Part shown: positions 24,304 through 32,333 of the stretch, piece after piece
Layout: each line of letters opens with the position of its first letter
How positions within the stretch are numbered: position 1 is the stretch's first letter
Source of the DNA: Halobacillus salinus
GTDB taxonomy: Bacteria; Bacillota; Bacilli; Bacillales; Halobacillaceae
Length of the DNA stretch: 64,000 bases
Direction: 5' to 3'
NCBI RefSeq assembly: GCF_004684905.1
Contig: NZ_SRJC01000001.1
Coordinates: 1,488,001 to 1,552,000 of the forward strand
Notes under the pieces: generated by a model
The model's database searches: none
The model's input: only the letters and a program-made list of their open reading frames with translations
What the model was told of the DNA's origin: nothing
Position numbers and translations under genes: made by a program

Positions 24304-25211
24304 CCGATTTGCTCCTCTTCTAAGTAATGGACGAATAAATCATCTAGAGATCCTCTTTCAAACGAGAAGTTGAATAGTTGGATAGACTTATCATGGCAAT
24401 ACTGGAAGACATGGTATGCCGTTAATTGTTGATCATCACTGAATATCCGGAAGTCTGCGTCATTCTGCTCGATTTTCAAAACACCTGGGAAGGATAAAAG
24501 GTCCTCTTTGTTCAAATGATCGGACTGGAATGTGATGCAGTGCGCAATATGTTCGTTCAACAAATGGGATGGGGTGCCAAGAGCTCTAATTTCACCGCTG
24601 TAGATCATAGCAACTCGGTCACACAATTTCTCGGCTTCTTCCATATAATGCGTCGTTAATACAATGGTACTTCCAAGCTCCCTCAACGTGCGGATCAACG
24701 TCCACATCTCCCGTCTTGCGTGTGGGTCGAGCCCCATGCTTGGTTCATCCAAGAAGAGGATTTCTGGTTGGTGAAGTGTTGCCAGCGCAAGCGTCACTCG
24801 CTGTTTCCAACCACCGGAGAGGTCCTCGAATACCACATTCAACTTTTCTTCCAATCCTAGCAGTTCTATCAAGGACTCAACTTGCGTCTCCTGCTTATAG
24901 AAAGACGAGAATAGATTCAAAGCTTCCTTCACTTTCATTTTCTTCTGGATCGATGTGGACTGGAACTGTACTCCGATCCGGCGGTTAAGAGCATTCAACT
25001 GTTTACTTGGAACAAGTCCGAGAACGTCGATCGTCCCGTCATCTGGCTTCAGAATTCCTTCAATCATCTCAAGTGTTGTTGTTTTTCCTGCTCCATTCGG
25101 CCCGATGATACCGAATATTTCACCCTTCCGAACAGAAAAACTAACTCCTCGGACCGCCTGGGTTGCACCGAAGGACTTCGTCAGGTTTTCTACTGTAATG
25201 ACTGCCTCCAT
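24300..25211 (-). CDS. ABC transporter ATP-binding protein
   Basis: 303 residues. Walker A GPNGAGKTT (about 37-45), Q-loop with VQFQSTSI, signature LSGGWKQR, in which the usual Q after SGG is W, Walker B EILFLDEPSMGLDP, H-loop TTHYMEEAE. A C-terminal extension of about 80 residues is typical of exporters of the CcmA/DRA type. The ATG at 25211 is chosen since AGGAG is 8 nt upstream; the frame continues to 25238 without a better site. First gene of the two-gene exporter operon. Confidence 0.9.
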   Translation of the reverse strand: MEAVITVENLTKSFGATQAVRGVSFSVRKGEIFGIIGPNGAGKTTTLEMIEGILKPDDGTIDVLGLVPSKQLNALNRRIGVQFQSTSIQKKMKVKEALNLFSSFYKQETQVESLIELLGLEEKLNVVFEDLSGGWKQRVTLALATLHQPEILFLDEPSMGLDPHARREMWTLIRTLRELGSTIVLTTHYMEEAEKLCDRVAMIYSGEIRALGTPSHLLNEHIAHCITFQSDHLNKEDLLSFPGVLKIEQNDADFRIFSDDQQLTAYHVFQYCHDKSIQLFNFSFERGSLDDLFVHYLEEEQIG

Positions 25212-25339
25212 ATCTATCACTCCTCTAAGGTATATCATTCATACGCTCAAGATCCTCCATAAGTTTCAATTTTGCTGAAATTTCTGTCATTTACACTTAC
25301 GAAAGAATTATTAGACATAGGCCTTATAGATATGTTTGA

Positions 25340-25771
25340 TCAAGGTTGATACCCAAGCATCGTAAATGTAATCCAAAAGTAGAGCCCAACCAATCCAACG
25401 GGAATACTGGTGAGAAAAACCAGCACCTTGAGAAAGCTGTTATCTGTTCGCTTCATCCATTTGGAATATGAGTAAATTAAAAATACAAAAATCGGAACAA
25501 TCACTAAACATGAATAGCGGTCCACGAAGGCTGCTTTTTCTCCCCAGAACTGCTGAAGCATCCTTACATCTTCCGTGCTTCCAAAATCATAACCATATTT
25601 GTCAACATGCTGAGCTCGCTCTTCTACCAACTTGCTGTACCCCTTTGTAAACAGATAAAATACGACGCCGTAATAAACGGCGAGCATAAACCTTACCCAC
25701 AACTTAATATGAAAACTGAAGAACAAAGCTGTTGAAACAAAAACAATACTGAACAGGATACCACCCGGCAT
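25340..25771 (-). CDS. Small integral membrane protein, unknown
   Basis: 143 residues with four hydrophobic segments: residues 4-20 and 24-44, then, after a charged loop (SKLVEERAQHVDKYGYDFGSTEDVRML), residues 84-100 and 114-138. GGGGG lies 8 nt before the ATG. No family recognised. It sits alone between the ABC exporter operon and the Ger operon. Confidence 0.65.
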   Translation of the reverse strand: MPGGILFSIVFVSTALFFSFHIKLWVRFMLAVYYGVVFYLFTKGYSKLVEERAQHVDKYGYDFGSTEDVRMLQQFWGEKAAFVDRYSCLVIVPIFVFLIYSYSKWMKRTDNSFLKVLVFLTSIPVGLVGLYFWITFTMLGYQP

Positions 25772-25867
25772 GGTGATTCCCCCTTTGATTATTGCAAAAC
25801 CACTCAGGCTATTCCATGAAATCCATCAAGCTGCTACCTCTTCATTACTATGTATTTGAAATGAAAA

Positions 25868-25896
25868 AAAGGTCAAGTAAGCATTACTTGGCCTTT
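25868..25896 (-). terminator. Rho-independent terminator of the Ger operon
   Basis: On the minus strand AAAGGCCAAGTAA and TTACTTGACCTTT pair (one mismatch) around TGC, followed by T. The stem reaches the last base of the stop codon. Confidence 0.8.
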
Positions 25897-26993
25897 TAAG
25901 TATTGTTGGATTTCTTATTCTTTATTGCTAATCCAGCCCACAGAATCAGAGGAAGAATCAATCCATGGGTTAAAGCATAGGACATCCATGTTTCACCGAC
26001 AAACGTTTCAAAATAGGCGACATCCGGATAAGCAATGATGGAAAGTACAACCATTCCCATACCGAGTGGAAGCAGTAATGGACGGTGGTCCTTTAACTTC
26101 AAAAACTGAGCGATGCCGACACTTGATGCATAATACAGAACAATCAATTTAAAGAAAATCGTGATCATCCATATGATGGCGATAATGATTTCCAAGCCTT
26201 CTAAAAATCCAGCTATGTTTATTTTTTCGCCTACCTTGTAAGTAGGATAAGCATTCAGCGCCGTCAAATCTGGTCCGAGGACTAGTAAACAAAGGAGCGT
26301 GATTAGTAACAGGACTCCTCCCCCCATCAATGCACCTAATAGCCAGGCATGGGAAGTCTTCTTACTTTCCTTTACATATGGGAAGATCATTAGAAGTGTC
26401 ACCATTTCTAAAAAAGGGGTTCCGATTACTATATTTGATGTCTTCACTACAGGTAAAATTCCGTTGCCTAATACGGGCTTTAAATTATCAATGGATATCT
26501 GAGGGGTGATTGATAATACCATAAAAAGCAACAATAAAATCAACCACGGTATGAATATTTCTGCCGACCTTCCAATGACTTGCACTCCCAAGTAGGCACC
26601 AGCAATGACGACCAGCAGAAATAAGATATGAGTAAACTGTAACGGCGTCTCGGGGATAATTTGTGTCGTCATAAAGTCACCTATGTTTCTCAAGACAAGT
26701 GCAGCAAGAATATAGATGAAGATCAGATAGAATACACTAAACAACCTACCGAACCATGCACCGAACGCATAGGTCGATGCTTGAATGAATGTTTTCCCTT
26801 TAGCACTTTCCCCAATCTTGTTATATAAGAAAACAAGGAGGAGTCCAGCCATCACAGATAGAATAACAGATAACCATGCGTCTTGTTTGGCCAAAGCAGC
26901 CATTGGTGTAGGGACAATTAGGATTGAACTTCCAATCGTAAATAGGATTACAATAAACATAAACTGCCTCGGACTGATCGTCTGGTTCTCCAT
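25896..26993 (-). CDS. GerB-family spore germinant receptor permease subunit
   Basis: 365 residues, 10 membrane helices of the APC-like spore_permease family: TISPRQFMFIVILFTIGSSILI at the start, then PTPMAALAKQDAWLS, and PLQFTHILFLLVVIAGAYLGVQVIGRSAEIF in the middle. The B subunit sits in the inner membrane of the spore and binds germinant directly in known receptors. It is the last gene of an A-C-D-B operon. GGGAGGTG precedes the ATG at 26993 by 7 nt; the TTG just before is less likely. The germinant cannot be told from sequence. Confidence 0.92.
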   Translation of the reverse strand: MENQTISPRQFMFIVILFTIGSSILIVPTPMAALAKQDAWLSVILSVMAGLLLVFLYNKIGESAKGKTFIQASTYAFGAWFGRLFSVFYLIFIYILAALVLRNIGDFMTTQIIPETPLQFTHILFLLVVIAGAYLGVQVIGRSAEIFIPWLILLLLFMVLSITPQISIDNLKPVLGNGILPVVKTSNIVIGTPFLEMVTLLMIFPYVKESKKTSHAWLLGALMGGGVLLLITLLCLLVLGPDLTALNAYPTYKVGEKINIAGFLEGLEIIIAIIWMITIFFKLIVLYYASSVGIAQFLKLKDHRPLLLPLGMGMVVLSIIAYPDVAYFETFVGETWMSYALTHGLILPLILWAGLAIKNKKSNNT

Positions 26994-27016
26994 CAAGATG
27001 CACCTCCCTTAGCCTT

Positions 27017-27241
27017 TTATAAACCAATTATCGAAAAAATGGATTTGTAAAAGCTTTGAATATAGTCGAGTGGGTTTGGGACGTCCATCCCTTTACTCTC
27101 CATAATACTGACAGATGTAGCAGTAAGTAATATCACAGAAAAACACCAAATATCCCTTTTTTGACCGTTCTTCTTTAATTTAGGCAGTTCCAACCAGAAG
27201 ATAGCCGATGTTATGACAATGATCCCGAATGTTGGCCACAT
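27017..27241 (-). CDS. Small Ger receptor D-type subunit (two-helix)
   Basis: 74 residues with two membrane segments (WPTFGIIVITSAIFWLEL and IWCFSVILLTATSVSIM) and the C-terminal NPLDYIQSFYKSIFSIIGL. This matches the small D subunits encoded inside or beside ger operons, which modulate receptor output in Bacillus megaterium and B. subtilis (established for gerUD and gerKD). It lies 5 nt after the C gene and 23 nt before the B gene. AAAGGA precedes the start. Confidence 0.75.
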   Translation of the reverse strand: MWPTFGIIVITSAIFWLELPKLKKNGQKRDIWCFSVILLTATSVSIMESKGMDVPNPLDYIQSFYKSIFSIIGL

Positions 27242-27246
27242 AAACT

Positions 27247-28452
27247 TTATCCTTTCTTATCGATGGGTTGAGTGGAATTCCCTTTGCGACGAACTTTCAC
27301 TTTAGCATCAACCGATATTTCCACATTTTTATATTGTTGGTCCCAATCTCCCTCAACACTCTTCCAATATTTCGGTTCATCCCTATGGAACGCGCCTCCG
27401 ATCCCTAGTATGTCGCTTTCGAATTCTTCCTGAGACACCTTGATTGTCGATTGGACCAAATCTTCAATTTGTTTTTCTACCTCTTTATTAATTTTGTGAA
27501 TGGCATCAGGGGCACCAAGATCTACTTCACAATCAACTTCCGCCACATTCCCTTCCGCTTCGATGCTAATCGTGGCAGACGGATTTGAGTTTTTAGTGTT
27601 TGCCTTTATACCAGACGTCGTGCGCAGGATCTCAACCGTCAATGTCCCTTTGTCGTCACAAGGATGGGTGACAATCGTGCTTTTCACATCACCCGTTGCA
27701 TAATTCAACCCCTGGCTTTGCTCTTCATTCAGCCAGCCGACCGATTTATCATCTTTGAAAGCGACGAGGTGATCGATTTCAAGTTTGGTGGGCGCATCTA
27801 CGTTTTCAACGTTAGACATGTTGTTCCCCTCATCCTCGTTCCCTATAATATAAATTCCGGCGAGAACAGGTGATATTCCAGGACTTCTGATATCGGCAAT
27901 TAATTTATCAATCGTTATCCCTTTGGTCACTCCCCAGTTTAACTGTACATTGTCTATCGAGTTCATAATCTTATTAGCTGGAATTTTTTCATAAGGTGTC
28001 ACGATGCTCAGCAATTTGTCCACCGGCGCATCTCTAGCTACCGTTACATAGAAAGAAGCCCTATATTCATGGTCTCGATATAGAAAATCCAATGTCGGCA
28101 TGATGCCTTCTTGCGTAAGCTTTTCACCGAGAACGACGAGTCGCATTTGGGAAAAATAGATTTTCCGGGGGCTTTTGGCTGATAATTTTTTAAATGCTTC
28201 GAATATCGTCTTTCCGGTAATAGAATAAGTCGATACCGGAGGACGGTTCGTCGGAGCATCAGTAGCGATTTCCGAAGGATTGATCACCTGAACGACCACG
28301 ACGTAATCCCCGTCATCGTTCTTATCAATGCCTGTTGCCACAGCAATACCCAGTTCGTCTAATTCCTTACTATTCCAACAACCAGTCAAAAGGAAGAGGC
28401 AAGTCAAAATCACAGTCGCTCTTGCAAACCACTTATAAACTGAAATATTCAT
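27247..28452 (-). CDS. GerC-family germinant receptor lipoprotein
   Basis: 401 residues. Signal peptide with lipobox LLTGC (Cys near residue 25) followed by WNSKELDELGIAVATGIDK, the Ger(x)C hallmark. The domain SPRKIYFSQMRLVVLGEKLTQEG near 95 and the C-terminal cystatin-like region (about 240-385) are typical. It would be lipid-anchored on the outer face of the spore inner membrane, needing Lgt and prolipoprotein processing (lspA is at 47.2 kb). GAAGGAG precedes the ATG at 28452, and the stop of the A gene overlaps this region, so translation is coupled. Confidence 0.92.
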   Translation of the reverse strand: MNISVYKWFARATVILTCLFLLTGCWNSKELDELGIAVATGIDKNDDGDYVVVVQVINPSEIATDAPTNRPPVSTYSITGKTIFEAFKKLSAKSPRKIYFSQMRLVVLGEKLTQEGIMPTLDFLYRDHEYRASFYVTVARDAPVDKLLSIVTPYEKIPANKIMNSIDNVQLNWGVTKGITIDKLIADIRSPGISPVLAGIYIIGNEDEGNNMSNVENVDAPTKLEIDHLVAFKDDKSVGWLNEEQSQGLNYATGDVKSTIVTHPCDDKGTLTVEILRTTSGIKANTKNSNPSATISIEAEGNVAEVDCEVDLGAPDAIHKINKEVEKQIEDLVQSTIKVSQEEFESDILGIGGAFHRDEPKYWKSVEGDWDQQYKNVEISVDAKVKVRRKGNSTQPIDKKG

Positions 28453-28454
28453 GA

Positions 28455-29987
28455 TCAACTCTCCTTCGACGATGGATTTGTACGCTTCTGGTTTTTCTTT
28501 GCTGTAGACGTGGGCCTAGTGAACAACCCCCAATGTGGGAACCGAATTAGAACATCTTTCTGGTCCTTTGCGACAATCGGAGCGAATGGAGACATATAAG
28601 GGACTCCGAAAGATTGTAGGCTGCAAAGGTGGAAAACCAGCGCAATCAGACCGAGAATGATTCCGTACAACCCAAAAGTCGCCGCTAAGAACATAAATAT
28701 AAATCTTAGCATCCGAATAGGGATAGCCATGTTGTAGGCTGGGAAGACAAAGCTCGAGATAGCTGTAATGGCCACGACAATGACCATTGCAGGTGAAACT
28801 AGACCTGCTTGGACCGCAGATTGACCTAATACAAGTGCTCCTACAATGGATACTGCAGATCCTACAGGCTTTGGCAACCGGATTCCGGCTTCTCTAAGAA
28901 TCTCAAACGTCAGCTCCATGATCATTGCTTCCACAAAGGCGGGAAAAGGAACACCTTCGCGCTGTGCTGCCAGACTGATCAACAGTGGAGCTGGAATCAT
29001 CTCTTGGTGAAATGTCGTAAAAGCGATGTACAAGGAAGGCATAAACAAGGCAATCGAGAAGCAGACAAGTCGCAATAACCTGATCAATGTTCCGATATCC
29101 GCTCTCTGATAATAGTCTTCGCTGGATTGGAAGAAGTTAACGAACAGTGCTGGCACTAGCAGGACATCTGGAGTACCATCCACTATAATTGCCACACGCC
29201 CTTCTAGAATGCCTGCCGCGATAGCATCTGGCTTTTCAGAGTAATAAATAGTCGGAAAAGGCGAGTACTGTGCATCTTGAATGTACTCCTCAATGTAGCC
29301 ACTCTCCAAAACGCCATCGATGTCTATTTGGTCAAGACGGGCATGTACTTCCTTTATGACACTGTCTTCCGCTGTTCCCTCAATGTAAGCAACCGCGATA
29401 TCTGTCTGGGTCATTTTCCCGATTCGTTTAGCATCCATACGAAGGTTCGGGTCTCTGATCTTCCGTCTTAATAAAGCGGTGTTTGTCCTGAGCGTTTCGT
29501 TAAAAGCTTCTTTTGGACCCCGTATGACACTTTCAGACGTCGACTCCTGCACACCACGGTCTCTCCAGCCCTTCGTACTTGCGACTAAAGCCTTCGCTTC
29601 TTTATCAATCAGTAATAGTGTCTCCCCTGATAACAACCTGTTAAGCAGGTGGGCAAACTCTTCGACCTCACTCAATTCTCCGATTGGTAACGACGCTTTC
29701 TTGATCTTATCGTACAAATGTTTCGCAGACGTCCTGTGAGAAGGGAGATCAAGCATAAGCGCTTCCATAACGTACTCTTGGACCGTATCTTTGTCTACGA
29801 GACCATCAATGTAGACAACAGCACATGCCGTTTTGCTGATACTTACTCTACGAATCACGAGGTCCGAGCTTTTCCCCAATTTTTGTTCTATGATGTTCAT
29901 ATTTTCATCTAAAGAGGAAAGGAGCTTTTCAGAAACAGCGGTATTGGAGGAGGAATTAGATGAGGCACCTTTGGAATCTTGTTTCAT
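28455..29987 (-). CDS. GerA-family spore germinant receptor subunit
   Basis: 510 residues. An N-terminal cytoplasmic domain (about 1-280; VRRVSISKTACAVVYIDGLVDK, RGPKEAFNETLRTNTALLRRKIRDPNL) is followed by five to six membrane helices (about 280-480) with PALFVNFFQSSEDYY and VPFPAFVEAMIMELTFEILREAG, all GerA hallmarks. The Ser/Asn-rich first 20 residues are low-complexity. The A subunit oligomerises and is thought to form the ion channel. AAAGGAG precedes the ATG at 29987; upstream codons to 30008 would cover that site. First gene of the operon, behind a sigma-G-type promoter. Confidence 0.93.
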   Translation of the reverse strand: MKQDSKGASSNSSSNTAVSEKLLSSLDENMNIIEQKLGKSSDLVIRRVSISKTACAVVYIDGLVDKDTVQEYVMEALMLDLPSHRTSAKHLYDKIKKASLPIGELSEVEEFAHLLNRLLSGETLLLIDKEAKALVASTKGWRDRGVQESTSESVIRGPKEAFNETLRTNTALLRRKIRDPNLRMDAKRIGKMTQTDIAVAYIEGTAEDSVIKEVHARLDQIDIDGVLESGYIEEYIQDAQYSPFPTIYYSEKPDAIAAGILEGRVAIIVDGTPDVLLVPALFVNFFQSSEDYYQRADIGTLIRLLRLVCFSIALFMPSLYIAFTTFHQEMIPAPLLISLAAQREGVPFPAFVEAMIMELTFEILREAGIRLPKPVGSAVSIVGALVLGQSAVQAGLVSPAMVIVVAITAISSFVFPAYNMAIPIRMLRFIFMFLAATFGLYGIILGLIALVFHLCSLQSFGVPYMSPFAPIVAKDQKDVLIRFPHWGLFTRPTSTAKKNQKRTNPSSKES

Positions 29988-30019
29988 AAAATCGCTCCTT
30001 TCATTCACACGTTTTTGTT

Positions 30020-30050
30020 TAGCATGCGCGAAAGTGGTATAAATTATGAA
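30020..30050 (-). promoter_or_regulatory. Sigma-G type promoter of the Ger operon
   Basis: On the minus strand TTCATA (30045-30050) and CATGCTA (30020-30026) are separated by 18 nt, close to the sigma-G pattern TGHATR - 18 - CATNHTA (one mismatch in the -35). It is 33 nt ahead of the gene start, and ger operons are known to be transcribed by sigma-G in the forespore. Confidence 0.65.
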
Positions 30051-30056
30051 AAAGAA

Positions 30057-30082
30057 AAAGAGCAGGCGATTGCCTGCTCTTT
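30057..30082 (-). terminator. Rho-independent terminator upstream of the Ger promoter
   Basis: AAAGAGCAGGC and GCCTGCTCTTT (11-bp stem, GATT loop), T-rich on the minus strand. It closes the kinase-epimerase operon about 130 nt after its last stop codon. The stretch 30083-30211 shows no gene. Confidence 0.8.
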
Positions 30083-30211
30083 CAAAAGGTTGTTTGATGG
30101 ATTTATCTTGTTATTTCGTTGATAAATCGCTCTGTTCGAATATTCACTTCTAAGAGTGATCGATTTCTTATAAGTTCCGTTGATTAAAAATCCTGTTTCG
30201 ATTATACCCCT

Positions 30212-31225
30212 CTATTGATCGCCTGAAGGTGCATCCTTTAGAAGTTCTTTTTCTTTCTCCTCATCAAGACCCGCCTTTTGTTGTACACTGCCTCGAGACA
30301 AGTGCCAGTCATATGTATCTCGAATCGTCTCCTCTATTGGACGATAGCTTAGCCCTCGCTCGACAGCGGGTTGAGAGTCAACACCAAAACCAGTTTCCTG
30401 CCCGATCCAAAGCGGCATCTCGAGCCACGGTTGCACCCGGTCAGCAAGCCATGTATTCGGTACCCACCTCAGTTTCGCTTCTTCATTAAGTGTTTTTTTA
30501 CATGATTCAAGGAAATCTTCCATCGTCATTTCTTCTCCTGGACCGCTTGCGTTAAACGTTCCAACGATTCGTTCTGTTGCAACATGTACGGCCCACTCCG
30601 CCAAGTCGCGGGCATCAATTAGTTGTACATCTTTATGCTTAGGCTCCGGGCTGAGCACTTCCCCTCCTTTTGCGATACGCGATGGCCAGTAGGTAAACCT
30701 GTCGGTCGGATCATGAGGGCCGACAATCAGTCCGGGACGAATGATCGTGTGTTGCTCTCTGAAAGCACGAAGTACCTCTTCTTCACAGTGATATTTCAAT
30801 GGACCATAGTAACCTCCATCTACCCTTCCGCTCGTACCAGAGGTCACCTCCTCTATCTCCCGAGAGCTGAGGGACAAGACATCCGCTGTTTCTTTAAGCC
30901 CTTCTCCGTTCAGCAAATCCTTATAAACCGACACGGTAGAAATAAATACATAGTGGTCTACACGGCAAGACACGGCATCCAGAGTTTTTGCAACTGTCTG
31001 AGGGGTGTAGCCACAAGTATCTATTACTGCGTCCCATGTACCCTCTTTCAATTGATCAATATCTTCTTGTACTTCCCTGTCTCCTTGGATTACTTTCACA
31101 TTTTGATGAAGACTTGGATTCGTTTTCCCTCTATTAAACAGTGTGACCTCATGCCCTGCAACTTTGGCAGCATCCACTATGTGCCTTCCGAGAAACTGCG
31201 TTCCACCTATTAGTAAAAGTTTCAT
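30212..31225 (-). CDS. NAD-dependent epimerase/dehydratase (extended SDR-like)
   Basis: 337 residues. The Rossmann loop GGTQFLGRHI is at 8-17, an atypical variant of GxxGxxG, with FNRGK for the cofactor ribose, VIDTCGYTP near 70, and YYGPLKYHCEEEVL, where the usual YxxxK is YxxLK-like (Tyr, then Lys four later). The atypical loop and the later AEWAVHVATERIVGTFNASGP match isoflavone-reductase and mRNA-binding CSP41-like SDRs of Bacillus. The reaction is unknown. It overlaps the kinase-like gene by 4 bp (ATGA), so the two are translated together. Confidence 0.82.
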   Translation of the reverse strand: MKLLLIGGTQFLGRHIVDAAKVAGHEVTLFNRGKTNPSLHQNVKVIQGDREVQEDIDQLKEGTWDAVIDTCGYTPQTVAKTLDAVSCRVDHYVFISTVSVYKDLLNGEGLKETADVLSLSSREIEEVTSGTSGRVDGGYYGPLKYHCEEEVLRAFREQHTIIRPGLIVGPHDPTDRFTYWPSRIAKGGEVLSPEPKHKDVQLIDARDLAEWAVHVATERIVGTFNASGPGEEMTMEDFLESCKKTLNEEAKLRWVPNTWLADRVQPWLEMPLWIGQETGFGVDSQPAVERGLSYRPIEETIRDTYDWHLSRGSVQQKAGLDEEKEKELLKDAPSGDQ

Positions 31226-32088
31226 AAATACGGATTCCTCCTATCCCATTCTTCCTTCAATCGGTGAATACTTGAAAATCGATCCGACCGGTTCCTTTCA
31301 GTGGCTTTTTTCGCTACTGAATAAAGTTCCTCACCTGCTTCCCAATTTTCCAAAGAACGATCGGTCTCTCCTCCAAAGATCGAATAGGCAAGAGCACCTA
31401 GTGTATAGGCATTAGATTGATGATTGATAAGTTGCCCTTTCTCAAATTCTTCTGGAGACTTAGAGCGAGTCGATCCCCAGAATTCCTCACCGATAGTATT
31501 CAAGACAGGTCCTTTGTTATAAAAATCGATATCGCAAACCTTCGTTATGCCTGTTTCAAAATCATAAAGTATGCTTCCATCATAGAGATCAATAGCGACA
31601 TAACCGCGGCTTTCCATAAACACGTGGAAAGTCAAAATGGCATCGAAAGAAGCAAGCCGCTTTCTCAGAGGTAAGTGACGATACTTGAAGTAGGGAGATT
31701 CAGGATGCGTGTACTTCTGTGGCGGCGGATATGCCCAGTGCGGATGAAGACACTCTCCTTCAAACCAATCGAATACGATCACTTGACCCTCTTTTGTCTC
31801 GAAATCATCCAAATACTGGATCAAGTTACGATGAGCTAACTCCTCGTAAAGCGGCACAGCATCTTTCAGTCGTTTCACTGCCATTTTGGCGTCACCAAGA
31901 TAATCTTGCGGTTTTGCTCCAGCGTATTTGACGAACTTTCTCTTGCCATCCCTTTCTACTCCAAAGCAGATGTTTCCAGAGTCCTGTTCATCAAATACCT
32001 TGAACACATATCCTAGATCCTTAAGCCAGGAAAAATCATGGGCTTCCCTTACTTGGAAGGATACTTGGTCAATCGCATAATCTTTCAA
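31222..32088 (-). CDS. Degenerate protein-kinase-like protein
   Basis: 288 residues with a eukaryotic-like kinase fold. The beta-3 Lys lies in KRKFVKYAG (about 52-55), the hinge in QVIVFDWFEGECL, and the catalytic loop in YVAIDLYDGSILYD (about 168), where HRDxKxxN has become AIDxYxxS: the catalytic Asp is kept, but the His, Lys and Asn are not. The DFG equivalent is CDIDFY with one metal Asp. NHQSNAYTLGALAYSIFGG corresponds to helix F. There is no membrane segment. The TTG start at 32088 has AGGAGG 7 nt upstream and no better alternative. It is coupled to the epimerase gene. Activity on protein versus a small molecule is open. Confidence 0.75.
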   Translation of the reverse strand: MKDYAIDQVSFQVREAHDFSWLKDLGYVFKVFDEQDSGNICFGVERDGKRKFVKYAGAKPQDYLGDAKMAVKRLKDAVPLYEELAHRNLIQYLDDFETKEGQVIVFDWFEGECLHPHWAYPPPQKYTHPESPYFKYRHLPLRKRLASFDAILTFHVFMESRGYVAIDLYDGSILYDFETGITKVCDIDFYNKGPVLNTIGEEFWGSTRSKSPEEFEKGQLINHQSNAYTLGALAYSIFGGETDRSLENWEAGEELYSVAKKATERNRSDRFSSIHRLKEEWDRRNPYL

Positions 32089-32333
32089 TACTATTCCTCC
32101 TTAAGGGGACACTACTCCCCCCTTCCTTTTGATCGATGTAAACCTCATATGTATGCATACGACATCGCCTCCTTCAACTTTGTTAGTTCTTATCATAACG
32201 CAAACATCTGAATAAGACGAAAAATTCAAATAAATACAACTCTGTTTCTTCTTAAAGTAGGATTCCAAACTTTCTTTCTGTATAATAAAAGGTAATAATA
32301 TCCTTATAAGGGTATTAAAGGAGGATGGAAGCT

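Noticed and set aside
23563-25211. Bacteriocin or antibiotic immunity cluster
   Set aside because: Only a permease and an ATPase are present; no precursor peptide, modification enzyme or regulator is seen next to them.
30623-31213. Plus-strand open frame of 196 codons inside the epimerase gene
   Set aside because: No ribosome binding site and no family resemblance; the minus-strand epimerase has clear motifs and is coupled to its neighbour.
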